Assembly (NCBI GenBank): GCA_902785105.1
Contig: CACZXF010000046.1
Location: 1 to 49,988, forward strand
DNA: 49,988 bases
Origin: an uncultured Eubacteriales bacterium
GTDB taxonomy: Bacteria; Bacillota; Clostridia; Christensenellales; Aristaeellaceae
Reading direction: 5' to 3'
A program made the translations under genes and the position numbers. The notes beneath the pieces are model-generated. The model searched no databases and was not told the origin of the DNA. It worked only from the letters and a program-made list of their open reading frames with translations. Shown in pieces: positions 16,401-24,075 of this stretch (its first letter is position 1; the number at the start of each line of letters is the position of its first letter).

Positions 16401-16857
16401 CAAATTTCAGAAGCTGGTCCTCGGACAGGGACGCCACGGGATAGGCGGTGTGGTTGGAGGCCGTGTAGGCGTTCATGTAGGTGTTGAAGCTGCCGTTGGC
16501 CAGGTTGAACCACAGGTCCTTGGAGGGGTACTTCTTGGAACCGGCCAGCGTGGCGTGCTCGAATACGTGGGGCAGGCCGGTGTCGTCGATGGCCTCGGTG
16601 CGGAACACCAGGTCGAACACGCGGTTCAGATCGTCCGCCGCGCAGTAGAACACCTCCGCGCCGGTGCGCTGGTGCTCGAAGCGATAGAACATTGCGCCGA
16701 TCAGCGGGTAGTCGTGGGTTTCCTTCAGCTCGAAGCCGTGGATCACCCCGCCTATCTCCGGCAATGGCGTGGGGGCGTCGGTATCAGACTCGGAAAGCGC
16801 GGAGAAGGGGAGCAGGAGCAGGGACAATGTGAGCAGCAGCGATAGTATTTTTTTCAC
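13432..16857 (-). CDS. Secreted M16C (PreP-like) metalloprotease with SLH-like tail
   Basis: The 1141-residue protein has a signal peptide (about 1-22). The inverted zinc motif HxxEH is HVFEH at 97-101, with the third ligand in FREEAWRYR at about 173-181. The rest follows the M16C (presequence-protease-like) pattern of four half-domains. M16C enzymes usually run about 970 residues. The extra C-terminal 120 or so contain two S-layer-homology-like segments (AIRYVYEEELMDAMTGDTFG and a second ending FTRADLAVALCDF). Envelope anchoring of a peptide-degrading enzyme is inferred. The start is GTG after GGAGG. It is transcribed alone, with a repeat on each side. Confidence 0.85.
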   Translation of the reverse strand: MKKILSLLLTLSLLLLPFSALSESDTDAPTPLPEIGGVIHGFELKETHDYPLIGAMFYRFEHQRTGAEVFYCAADDLNRVFDLVFRTEAIDDTGLPHVFEHATLAGSKKYPSKDLWFNLANGSFNTYMNAYTASNHTAYPVASLSEDQLLKFADFYTDCCLNPMVMEDESIFREEAWRYRLNAPEDPLILEGTVYSEMQGSLTLESRAYYNNARLLMPGSYVGNVSGGDPDFIPDMTFEDIKAYHDKYYHPSNCVAFLYGRLEHYDRFLELLDAAFAPFERREYAFDDPNYTPIDQPAEASFTFPVEAGSPTEDMSSITYSFLLPGLMDDKEEFLRMQTLAVLLNDSGSTMSRAVEEQLPAASWGCGLSTDGPEPFFSFGCYNCNPEDMQTFKAIVDGGLSDLAENPFPQDMLDAQAAQLEIAKRLIGESTSMGTAIAGTFAQSYIDTGDPWLTLDSDETLGKVDGWNREGVYGELAKKYLVGSQQTALTCTSPAPGEKEQKDAELAEKLAAIKAAMSDEEIAAIVEASNATAEPNPDTAAMLEALTAVTVQSLPVEEWVYPITDITGEDGTRRLDATAAVEGIGIPVVLLDVADLPQEDIHWFHLFADIIGEVDTGSHTHEELDTLWDRYLCNGETALTLLDEDDELRPRLSLEWLALDADLAKGYDLMWEITYDSRFEDTQRISERVNAYLNGMRAAINDGAYEYEAVRALGMNEPAMCFSAYYDYIDYYDFLRDVAGMCESDPAAVTAKLNAMRDIANNASNAIIGYAGSSKSIALNRELADGFLQKLDRREVTPAVYDLPSPAAREAVVVDTPVQYNGIVADFETLGIEDSEELSVVTQLVNDLYLLPELRTRYGAYGVTHATVDEYGLQICSYRDPTVKEAFEVYEGLPDFLENLELDQQALDRYIINTYQGYLMDTGELTGAIMTLNLTIGGYEQGEDMEDMRALKALTPEKVKGYVDMYRKLIEKGARFTVGGASVIDDNAELYDAVLNPFGQVNRLQQALTDVTEDRPDHKAIRYVYEEELMDAMTGDTFGVDAPATTGDLACALNQVISEDIATPEQAVENLAMFGILSPNDRAGDTLTARDCGDIITNLSALIGMEYPGEVKNADPFTRADLAVALCDFFQWLDSQMAEAA

Positions 16858-16879
16858 TTGGGGGCCTCCGTTTGGTTTT

Positions 16880-16986
16880 GATAAACAGGAAGATGTCGAA
16901 GAGTCACGTGCTCTCCTGTAGGGGCGGGCGCCGAAACGGCGCCCCTACAGGGATAGTTTGTCTCCCCGACAACTTCCCATTTATCC
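16880..16986. repeat. A-type intergenic repeat, collapsed to one arm
   Basis: The ends are GATAAACAGGAAGATGTC and CCCCGACAACTTCCCATTTATC. Only one palindromic arm remains between them (TGTAGGGGCGGGCGCCGAAA through CGGCGCCCCTACA), as expected after deletion between the two arms. Confidence 0.82.
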
Positions 16987-17008
16987 GTTATCTATACATG
17001 TTATTCCC

Positions 17009-18193
17009 CTATTCCTCCGTCACCCCGTCGATCACATAGTTGAACGCGGGGTAGGAGGAGCGGGCGTTTTCGGCGAAGCCCTTGGAGAGGTCGCAGGTCT
17101 CGCCGGTGGCGGGATTGGTTCCGGTATAGGGACCCTTGAACACGTCCAGCTTGCCCTTGCGGAAGGCATCGACAGCCCTGTCCAGGGCGGCCTGGGTGTC
17201 GGGGGCGGCGTTTTGGGTGTTCAGCTCCAGAAGCTGCACCCAATCCCGGTCGAAGCCGGCGCTGACGTCGCTGCCGTGGACGTTGGCGTCGATGCGGCCC
17301 TCGATGTGGCGGCGGTTGATCACCGCGTCCACGGCGGCCAGCACGTAGGGCGACCAGTTCACCTTCACGCTGACCAGCGAGGACGTGGGGATGACGTCCG
17401 GGGTGTTCCGGTCCTGGCCGATGTGGTAGACCAGCGTGCCGCGCAATGCGGCCTCCTCGCAGGCCATGGCGGGGGCCAGGGTGGGGGAATGCTGGGCGAT
17501 GACCTTGCAGCCGGATTCAATGAGCGCCTCCGTGGCGGTCCGCTCCTTGCCGTAGCTGCACCGGGACTGGGTGTAGCGCACCCGGAGCTTTGCCTCGGGG
17601 GCCGCGGACCACGCGCCCAATAAGAAGGCAGAGTAGGCCGAGCGGGTCTCGGCGTCGGGATAGGCGGCTACGAAGCCCAGAATGGCCTCGTCAGCGGTGA
17701 TTTTTTTGGTGTCGATGAGCTCGCGGAGCTTCATGCCGGCGGCGATGCCGCAGACGTAGCGGCCCTGGTAGATCTCGGCGTTGAAGGTGTGGTAGTTGGC
17801 GGGGTAGGGCACGCCGTCGGTATTTTTCCGGGAGATCTGGCAGAACTGGGTCGCCGGGTAATCCGGGGCCACCTGGGCGATCTCGTCACTGTAGGTGTAG
17901 GCGAATATGATGTCGCAGCCCGCCTCGGCCAGCTCCCGGAGGGGGCCGGCGGTCTCGCGCTCGGGGACGTCGCTGCGGATCAGCAGATCCACCCGGTCGC
18001 CGTACTGGCGCTGCAGGGCGTCCTCGGCGGCGGCGAAGTTGTGGGTGTAGACGGTGGACTCGTCATTTTCGTAGATGAAGCCCACCTTCACCTGCCGGTT
18101 CAGCGGCGTGTGGGACCAGGGGGCGTAGATGTAGGCGAAGGCCAGGCAGACGGCCACGCAGACCGCGAGGGTGGTCAGGTTGACGCGCTTCAT
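17009..18193 (-). CDS. BMP/PnrA-like substrate-binding protein, membrane-anchored
   Basis: The 394-residue protein has an N-terminal hydrophobic segment (about 8-25) without a clear lipobox, then a basic-membrane-protein (BMP/PnrA-like) fold. The fold begins QVKVGFIYENDE, and CDIIFAYTYSD, YQGRYVCGIAAG and GCKVIAQHSP follow the family pattern. Family members bind nucleosides, autoinducer or other small ligands outside the membrane. No transporter genes accompany it. Instead it overlaps the preceding HD-GYP sensor gene by 4 bases (ATGA), and AAGGAGGG precedes its start. This suggests that it presents a ligand to that sensor; this is inference. Confidence 0.78.
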   Translation of the reverse strand: MKRVNLTTLAVCVAVCLAFAYIYAPWSHTPLNRQVKVGFIYENDESTVYTHNFAAAEDALQRQYGDRVDLLIRSDVPERETAGPLRELAEAGCDIIFAYTYSDEIAQVAPDYPATQFCQISRKNTDGVPYPANYHTFNAEIYQGRYVCGIAAGMKLRELIDTKKITADEAILGFVAAYPDAETRSAYSAFLLGAWSAAPEAKLRVRYTQSRCSYGKERTATEALIESGCKVIAQHSPTLAPAMACEEAALRGTLVYHIGQDRNTPDVIPTSSLVSVKVNWSPYVLAAVDAVINRRHIEGRIDANVHGSDVSAGFDRDWVQLLELNTQNAAPDTQAALDRAVDAFRKGKLDVFKGPYTGTNPATGETCDLSKGFAENARSSYPAFNYVIDGVTEE

Positions 18194-21100
18194 GCCTCTC
18201 CCTCCTTTTCAGAGGTGTCCGCCCGCTGGGGATAGAGGGCGTTCAGGTCGATGGTGCCGTCGTCGATGAGCTTTAAGAGGATGTCCACGAACTGCGGGTC
18301 GAACTGTGTGCCCCGGCCCTTGCGCATTTCATTGAGCACATAGCCGAAGTCCATCTGGCGGCGGTAGACGCGGTTGGCGGTCATGGCGTCGAAGGCGTCG
18401 GCTACGCCGATGATGCGGCCGTAGACCGGAATTTCTTCCCCCTTCAGACCGGCGGGATAGCCCCTGCCGTCGTAGCGCTCGTGGTGGTACAGGGTGCCGT
18501 CGATGACGTTCTCGATCAGCGTGAATTCCTTCAGTATCGCCGCGCCGCGGGTGACGTGGGACTTCATGATGGCGTATTCCTCGTCGGTCAGCCGGTCGGG
18601 CTTGTTAAGTATGCGGTCCGGTATGCCGATCTTGCCGATGTCGTGGAGCAGGGCGGCGCGGCGGAGGTTCTCGCATTCCTTCTCGCTGAATCCCAGCTCC
18701 CTGGCGATCTGCACCGAATAGATGGAGACGCGCTTCGAGTGCTGGCTGGTGCGGCCGTCCTTGGCGTCCACGGCTCTGGCGATGGCCATGACCGTCTCGT
18801 TGCCCATCTGGGCCTGCCTGCGGGCGATTTCGAGCTGATGCTCCTGGATCTCCATGGCGCGTTTGGTCTGCCGCCACTGTATGAACCAGGTGATCCACAT
18901 CACGGCCAGCATGGGCACGAGCATCAGGTAGATCACGAAGCCCCGGCTGTTGTAGATGGCCCGCTCCTTGCGGAGGATGAAGTCGCGCTCCTCTAAGATG
19001 TCGGTCTGGTTGTTGTCGAACACCGCCAGGCGGAGGGTGTAGTCCCCCGAGGGCAGGTTGGTATAAACGATCATGCCGAGATTGCTCTGGGACATGATGG
19101 TCCACTGGCTGTCGAAGCCCTCCAGCATGTAGCCCACGCTGGGCTCCTGGATGGAGTAGTTCAGGATTTCGGGGTACAGCTCGATGCGGCTGACGTCGTG
19201 CTCCACCTCGATGGGCCCGCCGGTCTCCACGGTGCTCAGCTCGCCGTCCAGGCGGATGGTGGGCACCCACATGCGGTAGCGGCTCACCTGGGCGGTGTAG
19301 TCCTCGGTGTCGATGATGTAGACGCCCTTGTCGCAGGGCAGGAACAGGGCGTTTGCCCCGTCGTAATAGCTGAAGGCGTTGGCGGTCAGCGCCCCGTTGA
19401 GGCCGCGCTTGGCGTCCAGCAGCTCATAGCGCATGCCCTCCGCGTCGTTCAGCACATCCTCCCGGTCCACCACGTAGATGCCGGAGCTGCTCATGACGAA
19501 CAGCTTGCCGTCCTCCCGGGCCCAGAGGGTGTAGTTGTTGTAATAGGGGAAGTTTTTCAGCGCGTGGATGCTGTAGTCCGTATCCATGACGCACAGGCCA
19601 TTGCTGGCGACGATGTAAACCTTGCCGGTGGGCTCATCCAGCACCGTGCGCAGCACCACGCCGGACTTTAAGCCGTCCTCGTCGTTCTGGACGGGCTTGA
19701 GCACACGGGTGATGGCCTGATCTTCCAGCACGGCGATGCCGCCTCCGTTGGTCCCGGCCAGCACCGCGCCATCGGCGGTCTCCATCAGGGAAAGTATGAC
19801 GGTGTTGGGCAGGCCGTCGTGCTCCGTGACGGTCCTGATGACCTGATGGTCCCGGATGAAGCACACGCCGCCGTTGCCGCCCACGGCGATGGTGCCGTCG
19901 CTCAGCTCGATGACCACGCGGGTGCGAGGGAAGCAACCCTCCTCCTCGGAATAGGTGTGGGCGGTGCCGTCCTTCTCAAATTCCAGCAGGCCGCCGCCGT
20001 AGGTGCAGACCCACATGTTCTCCCGGGAGTCCGTCAGCAGGCAGCGGATGCGGCTGCCCCTAAGGCGCTCGGTGATGGCGTTGTAGAGGGGGTAGCGGCA
20101 GGCGTTGTTGACGGCGTCCAGCCCCTTGTCCGTGCCGAAGTAGTAGGAATCCCGCCAGCGGGTGACGGCGTTCACCACCCGGCTGGACAGGCCCGCGGCG
20201 GTGTAGACGTCCTTGAAGGAGGACGGCGCCATGCGGAACAGGCCCAGGCGGGAGGAGGTGAACCAGAGATTGCCCTGATAGTCCACCAGCATGTTGTCGA
20301 TGGAGTTGTTGAAGGCGTTGGTGTTGATGAGGTGGTAGCGGTCGGCGTCGTCCACGTAGGCGATGCCGTTGTCCGCGATGATGAAGAAGTCGCCGCCCTC
20401 CATGAAGTACATGTCGTTGATGCTCTTCAGGCTCTGGGTGGTGCGGGTCTCCACCGGCTCAAAGCCGCCGTTGCCCACCTCGAAAACGTCGATGTGGTCC
20501 GCGGAGGTGCTGGCCAGCAGCCGCCCGTCGGGAGCGAAGGCGCAGGACTTGTAGATTTCGCCCTCGGTCATGCGGTTGAGGGCGCTGACGATGCGGCCTC
20601 GCTCCATCAGGAACAGGCGGCCGTCCGAGGTCACCGCGGCCACATGACCCTTGTCGTCGGCGGCGCTCTTTTCGCACTCGCTGATCTCCCAGAGGGTGTT
20701 GAACTTCTTCAGGCCGCTGTTCAGCGTCAGCACCTGCATACTGCCGGAGGTGCCGATGTAGTAGTAGCCGTCGCTGCTCTCCACGATGGAGCGCACCGAA
20801 TTGGCGGGGAGGCCGTCGGCCTCGTCCACCACGCTCACCACCTTCTCGTCGATGAGTATGGACAGGCCATTGTCGTTGGAGCCGATCCACAGGCGGCCCT
20901 CCTCGTCCACATAGAGGCAGTTGACGTTGAACACGGAGTCCAGATCCTGCCGGCGGAACTCGCGGCCGTTGTAGCGGTAGAGGCCGTTGTAGGTGCCGAT
21001 CCACAGCAGGCCGTCGCTGGTCTGGGCGATGTCGTTGGCCTCGCCGCAGGGCAGGCCGTTGTTGCTGGAATAGACGGTCTGGACGTAGTCGTTGTAGTCG

Positions 21101-21747
21101 ATGGGCTCCGCGTCGGCCTCGCCCCGGGCGGGCACGGCGGGGATGGCGATCAGCAGCAGGAACAGCACCGACAGCGCCGCCTTCTCCGCGGCCCCTCCCT
21201 TGTTGTTCCGAATGTAGCGGATCAGTTTGATCAGCAGGAACAGGGCCAGCAGCGTCAGCGTCTTGTCCAGAAAGTCGAGGTAGAATTCCCCGGCAATGGC
21301 GCATATCAGCGGGATGACGTGGCGCTCGGTGAGAAAGCCGATGACGCCGTCGCCCCACAGATTGCCGGTGGAGCCGCCGTGCAGCAGCAGGTTCAGCGGC
21401 ACGGAGATGAAGATGCTCACCAGCGCGGCGATGGCGCTGATGGACAGGGTGCCGAAGAGCGTCTTCAGCATCCCGTTTCGCGCCGCGATGCCCACCAGCA
21501 GGCCTAAGGCGATGCTGGTCAGCGCGTAGGCCCAGTGGGCGCCCAGGGTGATGGAGGCCAGCACGTTCACCGACACGCCCACGATCGCCCCGCACACCGG
21601 CCCGCCCGCGTAGGCGCACAGCACCGTGCCGAAGGAATCCATCCAGAGCGGCAGGCTCAACCGGGTGGCCAGCACCCGCCCGCCGTAATTCAGCATGACG
21701 CAGAGCAGCACGAACAGTGCGATTTGCCAGGTCTTCCACTGCTTCAA
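18190..21747 (-). CDS. Large membrane sensor: ECF-S-like, propeller, Y_Y_Y, HD-GYP
   Basis: The 1185-residue protein begins with about six membrane segments (about 5-175) reminiscent of ECF transporter S components. A further hydrophobic stretch follows (about 190-205), then a long run of two-component-regulator propeller repeats (about 215-840; TSDGLLWIGTYNGLYRYNG is one). Next are a Y_Y_Y domain (about 890-955), another TM (about 965-985) and a C-terminal HD-GYP domain. The HD-GYP motifs are intact: HDIGKIGIP at 1035 and HHERYDGRGYP at 1088, so cyclic-di-GMP hydrolysis is expected. The start is TTG after AAGGGGG. It is coupled to the BMP-like gene. The ligand is unknown. Confidence 0.85.
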   Translation of the reverse strand: MKQWKTWQIALFVLLCVMLNYGGRVLATRLSLPLWMDSFGTVLCAYAGGPVCGAIVGVSVNVLASITLGAHWAYALTSIALGLLVGIAARNGMLKTLFGTLSISAIAALVSIFISVPLNLLLHGGSTGNLWGDGVIGFLTERHVIPLICAIAGEFYLDFLDKTLTLLALFLLIKLIRYIRNNKGGAAEKAALSVLFLLLIAIPAVPARGEADAEPIDYNDYVQTVYSSNNGLPCGEANDIAQTSDGLLWIGTYNGLYRYNGREFRRQDLDSVFNVNCLYVDEEGRLWIGSNDNGLSILIDEKVVSVVDEADGLPANSVRSIVESSDGYYYIGTSGSMQVLTLNSGLKKFNTLWEISECEKSAADDKGHVAAVTSDGRLFLMERGRIVSALNRMTEGEIYKSCAFAPDGRLLASTSADHIDVFEVGNGGFEPVETRTTQSLKSINDMYFMEGGDFFIIADNGIAYVDDADRYHLINTNAFNNSIDNMLVDYQGNLWFTSSRLGLFRMAPSSFKDVYTAAGLSSRVVNAVTRWRDSYYFGTDKGLDAVNNACRYPLYNAITERLRGSRIRCLLTDSRENMWVCTYGGGLLEFEKDGTAHTYSEEEGCFPRTRVVIELSDGTIAVGGNGGVCFIRDHQVIRTVTEHDGLPNTVILSLMETADGAVLAGTNGGGIAVLEDQAITRVLKPVQNDEDGLKSGVVLRTVLDEPTGKVYIVASNGLCVMDTDYSIHALKNFPYYNNYTLWAREDGKLFVMSSSGIYVVDREDVLNDAEGMRYELLDAKRGLNGALTANAFSYYDGANALFLPCDKGVYIIDTEDYTAQVSRYRMWVPTIRLDGELSTVETGGPIEVEHDVSRIELYPEILNYSIQEPSVGYMLEGFDSQWTIMSQSNLGMIVYTNLPSGDYTLRLAVFDNNQTDILEERDFILRKERAIYNSRGFVIYLMLVPMLAVMWITWFIQWRQTKRAMEIQEHQLEIARRQAQMGNETVMAIARAVDAKDGRTSQHSKRVSIYSVQIARELGFSEKECENLRRAALLHDIGKIGIPDRILNKPDRLTDEEYAIMKSHVTRGAAILKEFTLIENVIDGTLYHHERYDGRGYPAGLKGEEIPVYGRIIGVADAFDAMTANRVYRRQMDFGYVLNEMRKGRGTQFDPQFVDILLKLIDDGTIDLNALYPQRADTSEKEGEA

Positions 21748-21809
21748 GGCTGAATACCCCCTTATTATAGTGATGGTTTTATCACAGAAGTGTCACATTT
21801 GGAGTTGAT

Positions 21810-21961
21810 GATAAATGGGGATTTATCAGGGCGTTACCCGCTCTCCTGTAGGGGCGGCGTTGCGCCGCCCGCCGGGTAGGACGATGCGTTTCGTTGAGGG
21901 CGGGCGCCGAAACGGCGCCCCTACAGGGTTGGATTGACTCCTCGATAAACTTCAATTTATC
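21810..21961. repeat. A-type intergenic repeat, reversed orientation
   Basis: The ends are GATAAATGGGGATTTATC and GATAAACTTCAATTTATC, each a perfect small hairpin. The GTAGGGGCGGCGTTGCGCCG arm comes first and the GGCGCCGAAACGGCGCC arm second. Confidence 0.87.
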
Positions 21962-21976
21962 CCGCAAACTCCATAG

Positions 21977-22897
21977 CTATTCCGCGTCGATCCGCTTCGC
22001 GTACTCCTCATACGCATCGTACCACTTCCGGTACTCGCCCTTTTCGAGGATCTCGTCGATGACGCCGTTGACGAAGTACATGAGCTGGAGCTCGCCCTTT
22101 TTGGCGGCCACGCGGTCGCCATCGAACTGGGGCTCCAGGGAGAAGTGGACGCCCTCCACCAGGGCCAAGCCCTTTTCGGGGTTGTTTTCGACGTAGCTCC
22201 GGGTGCTCTCCACGTCCACGATGGCGGCGTCGGCCAGGCCGGAGGACACGGCGTCATAGACCGACTGCATGGCGTCGGGGCGGCGGAATTCGCGGTATTC
22301 CGAGATGTTCTGGGCGGCCAGCGCCTCCTGGAGGGAGCCGCTCTGGGCCGCGATGTTCAGCCCCTTGAGGCTTTCAAGGCCGGTGATGGTCCCGGCGTCC
22401 GCGGCGCGGATGAGCAGGCCGCTGCCGACGCCGCCCTCTGAAAAGTGGTAGCCCTTGGACATCGTCACCTTCGCGGCGCGGTCCGGGATGTAGGACAGGG
22501 CGGAGATCACCAGGTCGCACTCCCCGTCGGCCACGGCATCCAGCACATGGGTGAACTCCATGGGGATGATCTCAAGCGCCACGCCCATGCGCTCCGCCAC
22601 CCGGCGGGCCAGCTCCACGTCCGAGCCGACGTACTGGGCCTGACCGCTCAGCGCGGGGTCGATGAACTCCTGGGGCGGGAAGCAGGGCTCCGTGCCCACG
22701 CGCAGTACCCCCGCCTCGCGGATGGCGGCCAGCATCCCGCCAGCGTCCTCGGGAATGCCCCCGGAGATGTCCAGGGAGCCCTCCACGAAGTTCCATTCAT
22801 TTTCAACATATACGGGCCCGCTGTCTTGCCCGGACTCCGCGTAACCTGTACAGGCCAGCAGCAGCACCAGCGCCAGCGCGATCATCCGCCGCTTCAT
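21977..22897 (-). CDS. Family-3 solute-binding protein
   Basis: The 306-residue protein has an export signal. LLLAC near residue 16 could be a weak lipobox, otherwise cleavage near GYA is likely. A short acidic linker precedes a family-3 binding fold with VLRVGTEPCFPPQEF, VGSDVELARRVAERMGV, CDLVISALSYIPDRAAKVTMS and the C-terminal ALVEGVHFSLEPQFDG. An amino acid or related ligand is likely, but no permease or ATPase is adjacent. It may feed the transporter at 4.8 kb or serve as a sensor input. ATG 22897 is preferred because GGGAGG is correctly spaced from it. Confidence 0.82.
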   Translation of the reverse strand: MKRRMIALALVLLLACTGYAESGQDSGPVYVENEWNFVEGSLDISGGIPEDAGGMLAAIREAGVLRVGTEPCFPPQEFIDPALSGQAQYVGSDVELARRVAERMGVALEIIPMEFTHVLDAVADGECDLVISALSYIPDRAAKVTMSKGYHFSEGGVGSGLLIRAADAGTITGLESLKGLNIAAQSGSLQEALAAQNISEYREFRRPDAMQSVYDAVSSGLADAAIVDVESTRSYVENNPEKGLALVEGVHFSLEPQFDGDRVAAKKGELQLMYFVNGVIDEILEKGEYRKWYDAYEEYAKRIDAE

Positions 22898-22937
22898 CGC
22901 CATCCCTCCCGATTTTTATGCTTATCTATCTATGCTA

Positions 22938-22943
22938 ATTATA
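22938..22943 (-). promoter_or_regulatory. -10 element upstream of the binding-protein gene
   Basis: A perfect TATAAT on the minus strand sits inside a TGCTATAATTAGCA palindrome, 41 bases before the start. No convincing -35 hexamer is seen, so an activator may be needed. Confidence 0.5.
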
Positions 22944-23043
22944 GCATTTGCGGCAGGAAAAAGCCATTACAATTTGTAGATGTAAATGACAGTTTCAAGG
23001 CGGAAATGAGACATGCGGGGGGACTGCATGGAGCGGTTGGAAA

Positions 23044-23191
23044 AATGAAGTTTATCAAAGAGACAAACTATCCCTGTAGGGGCGCCGTTTCGGCGCCCGC
23101 CCTCCTTTGAGACGGAACGTTCTATCGGGCGGGCGGCGCAACGCCACCCCTACAGGAGAGCGGGAAACTCCACGATAAATCCCCGTTTATT
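23044..23191. repeat. A-type intergenic repeat
   Basis: The left flank is AATGAAGTTTATCAAAGAG, then the TGTAGGGGCGCCGTTTCGGC arm, the inverted GGCGGCGCAACGCCACC arm, and the end CGATAAATCCCCGTTTAT. The rest of the 22.9-23.2 kb gap shows nothing beyond the promoter. Confidence 0.85.
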
Positions 23192-23219
23192 CCTCCCCCC
23201 TGAGAAAATCCGACCAGCC

Positions 23220-23510
23220 TCAAAGCTCCCCCTCGGCCATACGGATCAGTCCGTCGAGCTGACGGGCGAGGTCTTCCGTGCCGGATATTCTGGCATAATC
23301 AGCCCGCAGGGCGTCCAGCTCCTCCAAGGCGTCGCGGTATTCATCCTGCCAGTCCTCGTCCCTTAAATCAATTTCGGAAATCAGAAAAAGCGCGTCCTCG
23401 AACTCAGCGTTCAGCTCTTCCAGCGCCTCATCTCCGGATTTCTCCGCCAGCGCATCCAGCTCGTCCAGTACCGCGCGAAAGCGCGCGTCAAATGATTTCA
23501 TGGGGAACAT
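23220..23510 (-). CDS. Small acidic helical protein, unknown function
   Basis: The 96-residue protein is rich in Glu, Asp, Leu and Ala with heptad-like spacing (DELDALAEKSGDEALEELNA), suggesting a helical or coiled-coil protein. There is no signal peptide or recognisable motif. The start at 23510 follows AGAGGT at suitable spacing; an internal ATG three codons later is an alternative. It is bounded by repeats on both sides and reads alone on the minus strand. The coding call rests on an intact frame and ribosome site. Confidence 0.55.
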   Translation of the reverse strand: MFPMKSFDARFRAVLDELDALAEKSGDEALEELNAEFEDALFLISEIDLRDEDWQDEYRDALEELDALRADYARISGTEDLARQLDGLIRMAEGEL

Positions 23511-23532
23511 TTTGATGACCTCTTTCTGTTTG

Positions 23533-23670
23533 GTAAATTAGAATTTGTTGGACAATTCATAATTCATAATGCGTAATTCGTAATTATGAGAATGCTGACA
23601 CGATAGGTATTTCCCAATTACGCATTATGAATTATGAATTACGCATTACCCCGATAAATCCCCGTTTATC
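23533..23670. repeat. Repeat with shared ends and AT-rich palindromic core
   Basis: The ends are TAAATTAGAATTTGTTGG and CCCCGATAAATCCCCGTTTATC, as in the A and B elements. The core is a different AT-rich inverted repeat: ATTCATAATTCATAATGCGT left, and ATTACGCATTATGAATTATG right. Confidence 0.82.
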
Positions 23671-23770
23671 GTCCACTATACCCCAACCCCTTCCCTTCCG
23701 CAATCCCGCCAGAGAAAATTTTCAGTTTCATTCTGAAACGGCAGGGAAACGGGGTTTTTACAGAGAATAT

Positions 23771-23776
23771 TATAAT
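23771..23776 (+). promoter_or_regulatory. Candidate -10 box upstream of the 23.8 kb operon
   Basis: A perfect TATAAT in ATATTATAATG, 27 bases before the ATG. No clear -35 hexamer is seen. Confidence 0.4.
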
Positions 23777-23802
23777 GTTAACCCTTTCATATGGAGGCAT
23801 AC

Positions 23803-24075
23803 ATGAACAATAGGACGATTCGCACAGCGGTGAGCCTCATACTGGTGGTCATGTACTTCGCGGGGCTGGTGGCGCTGTGCCTTAAGCAGACGCTTTTGGG
23901 GGTCAACCTGTGGGTGATTTCCACGGTGGCCAGCCTGGGCTTGTTATACTGGATACACGTGCAAAAGCGGCGGGCGGAGGACGCGGAGAAGATTTCGAAG
24001 GGCATGCCCTACGGCGAACCGGACGACCCGAACGCCGAGGTCACCCCTGTGGCCCCGCCGGAGGATGAGCGATGA
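23803..24075 (+). CDS. Small two-TM membrane protein, unknown function
   Basis: The 90-residue protein has two predicted membrane helices (about 8-27 and 32-50), then a basic loop (HVQKRRAED) and an acidic, Pro-rich cytoplasmic tail. An earlier ATG at 23791 overlaps the GGAGG ribosome site, so ATG 23803 is the start. Its stop overlaps the next start by 4 bases (ATGA), so it is translationally coupled to trmB. I do not recognise the family. Confidence 0.65.
   Translation: MNNRTIRTAVSLILVVMYFAGLVALCLKQTLLGVNLWVISTVASLGLLYWIHVQKRRAEDAEKISKGMPYGEPDDPNAEVTPVAPPEDER

Noticed and set aside
14995-16845. 616-codon plus-strand frame opposite the M16 protease, and similar long antisense frames at 19819-21507, 31430-33073 and 41573-43204
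   Set aside because: They lie opposite well-supported genes, have His/Gly/Val-rich low-quality translations with no domain, and are expected from the GC-rich codon use of the true strand.
21764-21769. TATAAT on the minus strand as promoter of the HD-GYP sensor gene
   Set aside because: It lies only about 17 bases from the TTG start; transcription would begin inside the ribosome site. No -35 is seen.
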